The notes under the pieces: model-generated
Databases searched by the model: none
The model's input: only the letters and a program-made list of their open reading frames with translations
Told to the model about the DNA's origin: nothing
Source: Lichenicola sp964249735
GTDB lineage: Bacteria > Pseudomonadota > Alphaproteobacteria > Acetobacterales > Acetobacteraceae
DNA length: 64,000 bases
Assembly (NCBI GenBank): GCA_964249735.1
Contig: CAXUDP010000003.1
Span: 1 to 64,000 of the forward strand
Direction of reading: 5' to 3'
Shown: positions 33,588-40,918 of the stretch, piece by piece
How positions within the stretch are numbered: position 1 is the first letter of the stretch
Layout of the letters: every line of letters starts with the position of its first letter
Translations under genes and position numbers: made by a program

Positions 33588-34478
33588 ATGTCGTTCACTC
33601 CGTTGCGCCTCAGCCGCCTGGCCCTGGCCCCGCTGGCCGCCTTGCTGCTGTCCGGCTGCGCCACCCTCGACAGCCTCAACCCGTTCTCCGACTCCAAGCC
33701 GGCGCCGCATCTCGCCGCCGGGCCGCAGACGCCGGAAACCCTTTACAACAACGGCATCGACGCGCTGCACAGCGACCGCTACCCGCTCGCCGTCACCCAG
33801 TTCGAGAACATCCAGCAGAACTTCCCGTATTCCGGCTACACCGCCAACGCCCAGCTGATGGAAGGCTACGCCTACTATCTGCAGGACCAGTATTCGGACG
33901 CGGTGCAGCAGATCGACCGCTTCCTGCAGCTCCATCCCACCAGCGGCGACGCCGGCTACGCCTACTACCTGCGCGCGCTGTGCTACTACGAGCAGATCGC
34001 CGACATCCAGCGCGACCAGCAGGGCACCGTGCAGGCGATGAACGCCCTGCAGGACGTGGTCACCCGCTTCCCCGATACCGCCTATGCCCGCGATGCCCGC
34101 CTGAAGATCGACCTGTGCCGAGACCACCTCGCCGGCAAGGAGATGCTGATCGGCCGCTACTACGAGCAGCAGCACTACTACGAGGCGGCGATCAACCGCT
34201 ACCAGCGCGTGGTCGAGGACTTCCAGACCACCAACCACGTGGCGGAAGCGCTGCACCGCCTGGTCGAGGTCTACCTCAAGCTCGGCCTGACCGACCAGGC
34301 GCGCAAGACCGCCGCGGTGCTCGGCTACAACTACCCCGGCAGCTCCTGGTACCAGGACAGCTACGCCGACCTGCGCTCCGCCGGCGCCCTGTCCCCGGAC
34401 GGCTCCATCCCCGGCCAGCCGTCGACGCCGGCGCAACAACGCGGCTTCTTCGGCCGTGCGCTGCATTCGGTATTCTGA
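33588..34478 (+). CDS. bamD: Outer membrane assembly lipoprotein BamD
   Basis: Essential lipoprotein of the BAM complex that inserts beta-barrels into the outer membrane. The 296-residue product has a lipoprotein signal with lipobox LLSGC (Cys24), then five TPR-like repeats: PETLYNNGIDALHSDRYPLA, YSGYTANAQLMEGYAYY, TSGDAGYAYYLRALCYYEQ, the YYEAAINRYQRVVEDF pair, and LHRLVEVYLKLGLTDQARK. Order lpxC-bamD-recN-ligA is standard in alphaproteobacteria. ATG 33588 is chosen because it abuts the signal peptide. Confidence 0.95.
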   Translation: MSFTPLRLSRLALAPLAALLLSGCATLDSLNPFSDSKPAPHLAAGPQTPETLYNNGIDALHSDRYPLAVTQFENIQQNFPYSGYTANAQLMEGYAYYLQDQYSDAVQQIDRFLQLHPTSGDAGYAYYLRALCYYEQIADIQRDQQGTVQAMNALQDVVTRFPDTAYARDARLKIDLCRDHLAGKEMLIGRYYEQQHYYEAAINRYQRVVEDFQTTNHVAEALHRLVEVYLKLGLTDQARKTAAVLGYNYPGSSWYQDSYADLRSAGALSPDGSIPGQPSTPAQQRGFFGRALHSVF

Positions 34479-34565
34479 GGCGCCGACACGGCATCGGGCT
34501 CGTCCAGGCCCGCCCCTGATTCCGCCGCCCCTCGATCCTGCCAACCGGGCACCCATCTCATCCCC

Positions 34566-36296
34566 ATGCTGACCCGGATCTCGATCCGTGACGTGGTGCT
34601 GATCGAGCGGCTCGACCTCGACCTGCATCGCGGCCTCACCGTGCTGACCGGCGAGACCGGCGCCGGCAAGTCGATCCTGCTCGACAGCCTGGGCCTGGCG
34701 CTCGGCGAGCGCTCCGCCTCCGGCCTGGTGCGCGCCGGAGCCGAGGCCGCCAGCGTCACCGCCTGCTTCGAGCTCGTGTCCTCGCATCCGCTGCACGCGC
34801 TGCTGTCCGAGCAGGGCATCGAGCACGAGGCCGGCGAGGCGGTGGTGCTGCGACGCGTGGTCACCCGCGACGGCCGGTCGCGCGCCTACGTGAACGACCA
34901 GCCGGTCGGCATCGCCCTGCTTCGCCGCGCCGGCACCCTGCTGGTCGAGATACAGGGCCAGCACGAGCAGATGGGCCTGGCCGACCAGGCCACCCACCTC
35001 GACCTGCTGGACGCGTTCGGCGTCCCGCCGGCGCTGCGTCAGGCCGTGCGCGCGCGCCATGCCGCCTGGAACTCCGCCCGCACCGCGCTGACGGAAGCGC
35101 GCGCCCGGGTCGAGGCGGCGGCGCGCGAGGAGGACTGGCTGCGCCAGTCGGTGCACGACCTCAGCTCCCTGAACCCGCAACCGGACGAGGAGGCGCAGCT
35201 CGCCGGCACCCGGCAGTCGCTGCAGCAGGGCGAGCGGCGCGCCGAGGCGATCGCCGCCGCCCTGTCCGAGCTCACCCCGCGCGACCGCCGCAACGCCGGC
35301 CCGGGTGCTGCGCTGCGCGCCGCCAGCCGTGCCCTGCAACGCCTGCTGCCCACCACCGCGGGCGACGAGGCCGACGCAGGCCTCCCCGGTCCCGACACGC
35401 CGGCCGGCCGCGCCCAGGCCGCCCTAGACGCGCTCGACCACGCCGAGGCCGCGCTGTCCGATGCCGAGGGCCTGTTGTCGCGTCTCGCCGCCGACCAGGA
35501 CGGCGATCCCCGGCTGCTGGAGCAGACCGAGGAGCGGCTGTTCGCGCTCCGCGGCAGCGCCCGCAAGCACGGCGTGGCGGTGGTCGAGCTGCCCACCCTG
35601 CTGGCCGAGCTGCGCATCCGCCTCGAGGCGCTGGACAGCGGCCAGGCGCGGATCGCAGCACTGGAGGAGGCGGTCCGCACCGCGCGCGAAGCGTTCGGAA
35701 CCGAGTGCACGGCGCTGACCGCCGCCCGCACCACCGCAGCCAGGCGGCTGGAAACCGCCGTGATGGGCGAACTCCGTCCGCTCCGCCTGGAACGGGCCCG
35801 GTTCTTCGTGTCCCTCGACCCGCTGCCGCCGGACAACTGGACCGCGCGCGGCACCGAGCAGGCCTCGTTCCTGATCGCCGCCAACCCGGGCCAGCCGGCG
35901 GGGCCCCTGGCCCGGGTCGCCTCCGGCGGCGAGCTGTCCCGGCTGATGCTGGCGCTCAAGGTGGTGCTGGCCGGGCGCTCGGCGATCCCGACCCTGGTGT
36001 TCGACGAGGTCGATTCCGGCGTCGGCGGCGCCACCGCAGCCTCGATCGGCGAGCGCCTGGCCCGCGTCGCCGACGAGGTGCAGGTGCTGGTGGTGACGCA
36101 CAGCCCGCAGGTCGCGGCGCGCGGCGACCACCACCTCCGCATCGCCAAGCGGATACGCAGCGACCGCACCGAAACGCTGGCCTCGCCGCTGGACGGCACC
36201 GAGCGTCGCGAGGAGATCGCCCGCATGCTGGCCGGCGAGACCATCACCGAGGCGGCGCGCGCCGCTGCCGACAGCCTGCTCGGCCTGCACGGATGA
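34566..36296 (+). CDS. recN: DNA repair protein RecN
   Basis: SMC-like ATPase acting in double-strand break repair. The 576-residue protein starts MLTRISIRDVVLIERLDLDL and has Walker A GETGAGKSILL at about 29-39, the EIQGQHEQMGL loop, two coiled-coil arms (about 160-230 and 285-385), and the C-terminal signature VASGGELSRLMLALKVVLAG with Walker B LVFDEVDSGVGG. Length matches the family (about 550). Its stop overlaps the ligA start. Confidence 0.96.
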   Translation: MLTRISIRDVVLIERLDLDLHRGLTVLTGETGAGKSILLDSLGLALGERSASGLVRAGAEAASVTACFELVSSHPLHALLSEQGIEHEAGEAVVLRRVVTRDGRSRAYVNDQPVGIALLRRAGTLLVEIQGQHEQMGLADQATHLDLLDAFGVPPALRQAVRARHAAWNSARTALTEARARVEAAAREEDWLRQSVHDLSSLNPQPDEEAQLAGTRQSLQQGERRAEAIAAALSELTPRDRRNAGPGAALRAASRALQRLLPTTAGDEADAGLPGPDTPAGRAQAALDALDHAEAALSDAEGLLSRLAADQDGDPRLLEQTEERLFALRGSARKHGVAVVELPTLLAELRIRLEALDSGQARIAALEEAVRTAREAFGTECTALTAARTTAARRLETAVMGELRPLRLERARFFVSLDPLPPDNWTARGTEQASFLIAANPGQPAGPLARVASGGELSRLMLALKVVLAGRSAIPTLVFDEVDSGVGGATAASIGERLARVADEVQVLVVTHSPQVAARGDHHLRIAKRIRSDRTETLASPLDGTERREEIARMLAGETITEAARAAADSLLGLHG

Positions 36297-38383
36297 CGCC
36301 GCGCGACGTGTCCGCGCTGGAGCCGGCCGAGCTAAACGAGACCGAGGCCGCCGCCGAGCTCGCCCGCCTCGCCGCCCTGCTGGACCGGTTGAGCCGCGCC
36401 TACCACAACGACGACGCGCCGGAAGCCAGCGACGCCGAATACGACGCCCTGCTCCGACGCAACGAGTCGATCGAGCGGCTGCATCCCGACCTGGTGCGCG
36501 CCGACACTCCCACCGCGCGCGTCGGCGCCCCGCCCGAAGGCGGCTTCGCCAAGCACACGCACCTCGTGCCCATGCTGTCGCTGGACAACGTGTTCGACCG
36601 TGCCGAATTCGAGGGCTTCACCGCCCGCGCCCGCCGCTTCCTGGGGCTCAAGGAGGCCGGGCTGCGCCTGGTGGCCGAGCCCAAGATCGACGGGCTGTCG
36701 ATCAGCCTCACCTACGAGCACGGCCGCTTCGTGCATGGCGCCACGCGCGGCGACGGCGCTGTCGGCGAGGACGTGACCGCCAACCTGCGCACGCTGCGCG
36801 GCCTGCCCGACCGGCTGGATGGCGAGGCTCCCGCCCTGATCGAGATCCGCGGCGAGGTGTTCCTGCGCAAGGCGGACTTCCTGGCCTTGAACGTCGTTCA
36901 AGCGGAAGCCGGCCAGCACCTGTTCGCCAACCCCCGCAATGCCGCCGCCGGCTCGTTGCGACAGCTCGACCCGGCCGTTACCGCCGCCCGCCCGTTGTCG
37001 CTGTTCGCCTACGCCCAGGGCCGGTCAAGCGGACCGGTCGCCGTCACCCATTCCGGCTATCTCGACCGCCTGCGCGGCTGGGGCTTCGACGTGAACCCGC
37101 TCTCCACGGTGCTGGAAGACGCGGAAGCGGCCGAGCGATTCCAGGCGCAGCTGGCGCTCGACCGCTCCGGCCTCGCCTACGACATCGATGGCGTGGTCTA
37201 CAAGATCGACGACCTCCAGTTGCAGGACCGCCTCGGCTTCGTCGGCCGCGCGCCACGCTGGGCGGTGGCCTGGAAGTTCCCGGCCGAGCAGGCGATCACC
37301 CGGCTGGAGGAGATACGCATCCAGGTCGGCCGCACCGGCGCGCTGACCCCGGTGGCGGTGCTGGAGCCGGTCAACGTCGGCGGCGTGCTGGTCACCCGCG
37401 CCACCCTGCACAACGCCGACGAGATCGACCGCAAGGACGTCCGTCCCGGCGACCGGGTGCAGCTGCAGCGCGCCGGCGACGTGATCCCGCAGATCCTGCG
37501 ACGGATCGAGGAGCCGGGGGTCGAACGTGGCCCGGAATGGCGCTTCCCCGACCACTGCCCCGCCTGCGGCTCGAAGGCGGTGCGTCCGGAGGGCGAGGTG
37601 GTGGTGCGCTGCACCGGCGGCCTGGTGTGCCCGGCGCAGACGGTGGAACGGCTGATCCACCTGGTGTCGCGGCTGGCGTTCGACATCGAGGGCCTGGGCG
37701 AGAAGTCGATCGCCGAGTTCCACGCGGCCGGGCTGATCCGGACGCCGGCCGACATCTTCCGGCTCACGCCCGACCAGCTGCACGGCCGCGAGGGCTGGAA
37801 GGGGGTGTCAATCGCCAAGCTGATGCGTGCGATCGACGAGAAGCGCACGATCCCGCTCGCCCGCTTCATCTTCGCGCTGGGCATCCGGCGCATCGGTGAA
37901 ACCAACGCCCGCCTGCTGGCCCGGCACTACGGGTCCTACGCCGAGTGGCGCGCGCAGATGCAGGCCGCCACCGTGGTCGGCTCGGACGAGCGTCTGGCGC
38001 TCGGCAGCATTTCCCGCGTCGGCGGCGCCATCGCCGACGAACTCGCCACCTTCTTCGGCGAGGCGCACAACCGCGACGCCCTGGACGACCTGGCCGGCGC
38101 CATGCGCGAGATCGAGGACGAGGCGGCGCCGGACAGCGCCGCCCTGGCAGGCCGGACGATCGTGTTCACCGGCTCGCTCGCCACCATGACCCGCCCGGAA
38201 GCCAAGGCGATGGCGGAGCGGCTGGGCGCCAAGGTCACCGACACGGTGTCGCGCAAGACCGACCTGGTGGTGCTCGGCGCCGAGGCCGGCTCCAAGGCGA
38301 AGAAGGCGGCGGAACTCGGCATCGAGACGGTGGACGAGGTTGGCTGGCGGCGTCTGGCCGGGCTGCCGGAGGAGGCGGAGTGA
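36293..38383 (+). CDS. ligA: NAD-dependent DNA ligase LigA
   Basis: Seals nicks during replication and repair using NAD. The 696-residue enzyme has the N-terminal Ia domain (YHNDDAPEASDAEYDAL), the adenylation lysine K131 in EPKIDGLSIS, an OB fold (VGRTGALTPVAVLEPV), a four-cysteine zinc finger starting CPACGSKAV, helix-hairpin-helix repeats, and a C-terminal BRCT domain starting at about 617 (LAGRTIVFTGSLATMTRPEA). ATG 36293 overlaps the recN stop by four bases. It is the last gene of the long rightward run. Confidence 0.97.
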   Translation: MTPRDVSALEPAELNETEAAAELARLAALLDRLSRAYHNDDAPEASDAEYDALLRRNESIERLHPDLVRADTPTARVGAPPEGGFAKHTHLVPMLSLDNVFDRAEFEGFTARARRFLGLKEAGLRLVAEPKIDGLSISLTYEHGRFVHGATRGDGAVGEDVTANLRTLRGLPDRLDGEAPALIEIRGEVFLRKADFLALNVVQAEAGQHLFANPRNAAAGSLRQLDPAVTAARPLSLFAYAQGRSSGPVAVTHSGYLDRLRGWGFDVNPLSTVLEDAEAAERFQAQLALDRSGLAYDIDGVVYKIDDLQLQDRLGFVGRAPRWAVAWKFPAEQAITRLEEIRIQVGRTGALTPVAVLEPVNVGGVLVTRATLHNADEIDRKDVRPGDRVQLQRAGDVIPQILRRIEEPGVERGPEWRFPDHCPACGSKAVRPEGEVVVRCTGGLVCPAQTVERLIHLVSRLAFDIEGLGEKSIAEFHAAGLIRTPADIFRLTPDQLHGREGWKGVSIAKLMRAIDEKRTIPLARFIFALGIRRIGETNARLLARHYGSYAEWRAQMQAATVVGSDERLALGSISRVGGAIADELATFFGEAHNRDALDDLAGAMREIEDEAAPDSAALAGRTIVFTGSLATMTRPEAKAMAERLGAKVTDTVSRKTDLVVLGAEAGSKAKKAAELGIETVDEVGWRRLAGLPEEAE

Positions 38384-38411
38384 ACGCCATATCGAAGCAG
38401 GGCAGCGACAG

Positions 38412-38804
38412 TCACTGCAACAGGATCGACAAGCCGTCCTGCCTGAAGACAGCCCTCATGTCGGGTGCCAGCATGAGATAGGTTTGCATCGGCAGACGCA
38501 GCTTGTAGCCGGGCGACGCGGTGAGACAGCTGATGAAGTCGAGCAGGCGCTGGTCCACGAAGCGGGTACGGAAGATGACCAGGCTTCTGGATGTCACGGA
38601 TGGCTCCGGCGGATTCGGGTCCGCGAGGTCGATCCCGTAACGTATCGTCCCGCGCGCGTCCGGTCCCCGGCGCGTGCGCGAAAGGCTGGCGGCGAGCCGG
38701 GTGCCGGTCGGGACGGGATCAGGCGGCGGCCGGTGCGGCTGGCACGATGTTGGGAGACCATGCGATGACGGATGCCGGACCGGAACGGAGCAGCGGATGA
38801 ACAA
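38412..38804 (-). CDS. Unknown protein, uncertain 5' end
   Basis: The C-terminal ~80 residues look like a real protein (YGIDLADPNPPEPSVT, SLVIFRTRFVDQRLLDFISC, YKLRLPMQTYLMLAPDM) and end DGLSILLQ at 38412. The first ~50 residues from ATG 38804 are Pro/Arg-rich with no domain character, and that start lies close to the divergent FkbM gene. No family is recognised. A non-ATG start further in, or a decayed gene, is possible. It is convergent with ligA. Confidence 0.4.
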   Translation of the reverse strand: MFIRCSVPVRHPSSHGLPTSCQPHRPPPDPVPTGTRLAASLSRTRRGPDARGTIRYGIDLADPNPPEPSVTSRSLVIFRTRFVDQRLLDFISCLTASPGYKLRLPMQTYLMLAPDMRAVFRQDGLSILLQ

Positions 38805-38837
38805 TGTTCACGTTCGGCCGGCGCAAGGTCTCCGGTG

Positions 38838-39671
38838 ATGGAGGACGTTGCAGCCGCCGACGACGTCATCGTGCTGCCGGAGGACGCCGCCTGTCGCGGC
38901 TTCGTCATGGAGAACGGAGACAACCGCGACCAGGTCGCAGGCGCCGTGGCACGGCACGGCTGGACCGGATTCGAGGCGCCGCTGCCCGAGTACCTCTACG
39001 GCGTGGCGCGACGCATGCCCGGACTGGTGATCGACGTCGGCAGCAACACCGGGTTCTATGCCTTGCTGGCCGCGTCGGCGTCGGCGCGCAACACCGTGCT
39101 GGCGTTCGAGCCGATGGCGGAGATCGCAGAGCGTGCGCGTCGCAACGTGTCGCGCAACGGGATGGCCGGCCGGATCCACGTCCGACAGGTGGCGCTCAGC
39201 GACCGCAACGGGATGGCCGAGTTCTACGTGCCGCCGGACGTGCACGGCGTGGTCGAGACCAGCGCCTCGCTCCGCCGCGACTTCAAGGGCGAGCCGGCGG
39301 CGATCCGGCCGGTGGCGTCGCACCGGCTGGACCGCGTGCTGCTGCGCTCGCGCTGGGCCGCGCGGCCGATCTCGCTGATCAAGATCGACGTGGAGGGCCA
39401 CGAGGCGGCTGTGCTGAACGGCGCGCGCTGGACGATCCGACTGCGCCGCCCGGTGCTGTTCGTCGAGGTGCTGCCCAACGCCGACCTGCCCTGGCTCAAC
39501 CACTTCATCCGCCGCCGTCGCTACGTCGACGTCAAGCTCGGGCCCGGCCGGCTGGCGACGCCGTGCGAGACGGTCGCGCACGACGAGGCAGCCTGGAACC
39601 ACGCGCTGGTGCCGCGGGAGAAGCTGACGATGTTCCTGGCGATCCGGCCGGCTGCCGAGCTCACTTCTTGA
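38838..39671 (+). CDS. FkbM family methyltransferase
   Basis: SAM-dependent O-methyltransferase of the FkbM family, whose members methylate polyketides or sugars. The 277-residue product has motif I LVIDVGSNTGFYALLAAS (about 63-80), an acidic motif-II region VLAFEPMAEIAERARRNV, and the family's LIKIDVEGHEAAVLNGA. I chose ATG 38838, but 38772 in the same frame is also possible. The substrate is not evident; the next genes are a decayed dehydrogenase and a secreted protein, not a clear glycan locus. Confidence 0.82.
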   Translation: MEDVAAADDVIVLPEDAACRGFVMENGDNRDQVAGAVARHGWTGFEAPLPEYLYGVARRMPGLVIDVGSNTGFYALLAASASARNTVLAFEPMAEIAERARRNVSRNGMAGRIHVRQVALSDRNGMAEFYVPPDVHGVVETSASLRRDFKGEPAAIRPVASHRLDRVLLRSRWAARPISLIKIDVEGHEAAVLNGARWTIRLRRPVLFVEVLPNADLPWLNHFIRRRRYVDVKLGPGRLATPCETVAHDEAAWNHALVPREKLTMFLAIRPAAELTS

Positions 39672-39791
39672 CGGACTCGTCGAGAAGTACCGCGTCACAC
39701 GCCAGTGCCATCCGGATGGAACCGATCTGCGGCCGCACCCTGCGAGGACTGGTTCCGACCGCCTTGGCCCGCGTCGACGCCGGAGCAACCC

Positions 39792-40217
39792 ATGATCACC
39801 GGTGTGTCAGGAGGCATCGGACGCGCGCTCGTTCATGCGGTGGTTCGTCTGGGCGCACGTCCCATCATCCACTACGTGCGCAACCAAGCAGGAGCCGCGA
39901 CTCTTCTCGACGAGATCCATGGTCGCGGCTGGACGCTGCAGGCAGATTTTTCCTTGCCCGGGAGCGCCGCCGATCCGTGAGCACGCGCCGAGATGCTGAC
40001 CGATCGGATCTATGGTCTGGTCAACAACGCTGGCATCCGGACTGAGGACCAGCTCGATGGCGACCTGCATGCGTGGCAGGCCGCATTCTGTCTTCAGCCG
40101 TCGCAGCGCTCGATCAACGGCGCACCCCTGGATGTAAACGGTGGAAGGCTACGTCCGGTAGGCATCGCCCCGAGCTGTCCGTCGCAGGTCATCTGCAGCC
40201 GAAGGCGGAGTTCATGA
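39792..40217 (+). pseudogene. Decayed short-chain dehydrogenase/reductase
   Basis: One reading frame carries fragments of an SDR. ITGVSGGIGRALVHAVVRLG holds the cofactor loop GxxxGxG. After LQADFSLPGSAADP comes an in-frame TGA at 39978-39980. The same frame then continues with YGLVNNAGIRTEDQLDGDL, which contains the NNAG motif, and jumps to NGAPLDVNGGRLRP, resembling the C-terminal end. The central region with the catalytic Ser and YxxxK (about 100-130 residues) is missing. An internal deletion plus a nonsense codon make this non-functional. The original was probably a FabG-like oxidoreductase. Confidence 0.8.
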
Positions 40218-40221
40218 TGGC

Positions 40222-40647
40222 CTAGAACTTCAACCGAAGACCTGCGACGGCCGCGGCAGCGCCGGTTGTGCCGGCTGGCGACAGGCTGTCGCGGGTGCCC
40301 GCCAGCGACGCCGTGAGATCCAGGCCCCTCACACCCGGCACGGGAACGGCCAGGCCTGCGGATACGCCGTCCGAGATGGCACCGTGGACCGGGCCACCCT
40401 CGATCCCGACGAGTCCGATCCGGCTGCCGGGACCGAAGCTCGTCCGGTTCCCCGGCTCCGGCACCAGGCCATCAGGCATGGGAGCCAGCGAGAACTTCCG
40501 CCGGTGACCCCAGACCTGGATCCGCTCCTGCTGATCATCCAGGGTGAGGTCGGTGGGTCTGGAAAGCGATGATCCGGCATCGGGCAAGGAGTTCGGAGCC
40601 GCAGCGGCCTGTCCGACGACGCAGGCCAGGCACAAGGTCGGGAGCAT
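40222..40647 (-). CDS. Small exported protein of unknown function
   Basis: A 141-residue product from ATG 40647 with a short signal-like start (MLPTLCLACVVGQAAA) and a mature region that is Gly/Ser/Asp-rich and ends VAGLRLKF, a terminal Phe as in many outer membrane barrel proteins. No family is recognised. The frame is open to 40911, but a strong hairpin at 40877-40906 makes a start downstream of it more likely. It lies in the same direction as the GH43 gene. Confidence 0.4.
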   Translation of the reverse strand: MLPTLCLACVVGQAAAAPNSLPDAGSSLSRPTDLTLDDQQERIQVWGHRRKFSLAPMPDGLVPEPGNRTSFGPGSRIGLVGIEGGPVHGAISDGVSAGLAVPVPGVRGLDLTASLAGTRDSLSPAGTTGAAAAVAGLRLKF

Positions 40648-40876
40648 CCAGGGCGGTGCGGCTGCCAAGGCCTGGTCTCCCGGTGAAGCGACCGCGCCAG
40701 CGACCTGATCGAGGTCGACGATGGCTCTACGTCCGACGCACCATGCAACGCAAGCGGGTTCGAGACGGAGGCTGAAACCGGATCCGTCATTGCGGTGCCT
40801 GACGAAGCCGGCCAACCGGGGCAGGTGCCAGGGGCAACCGGTCAACGCGACCGGCAGAAGCGACGTTGACACGCCT

Positions 40877-40906
40877 GCCGCCGGGATCCTGCTCGATCCC
40901 GGCGGC
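40877..40906 (-). terminator. Perfect 12-bp hairpin after the GH43 gene
   Basis: GCCGCCGGGATC (40877-40888) and GATCCCGGCGGC (40895-40906) are exact complements with a six-base loop. It begins about 12 bases past the GH43 stop on the minus strand. No U-tract follows. Confidence 0.7.
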
Positions 40907-40918
40907 ATCAACCCGGCG

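Noticed and set aside
38772..38840. Earlier start for the FkbM gene at 38772
   Set aside because: It adds 22 polar residues with no family support and overlaps the divergent small frame; kept only as an alternative.
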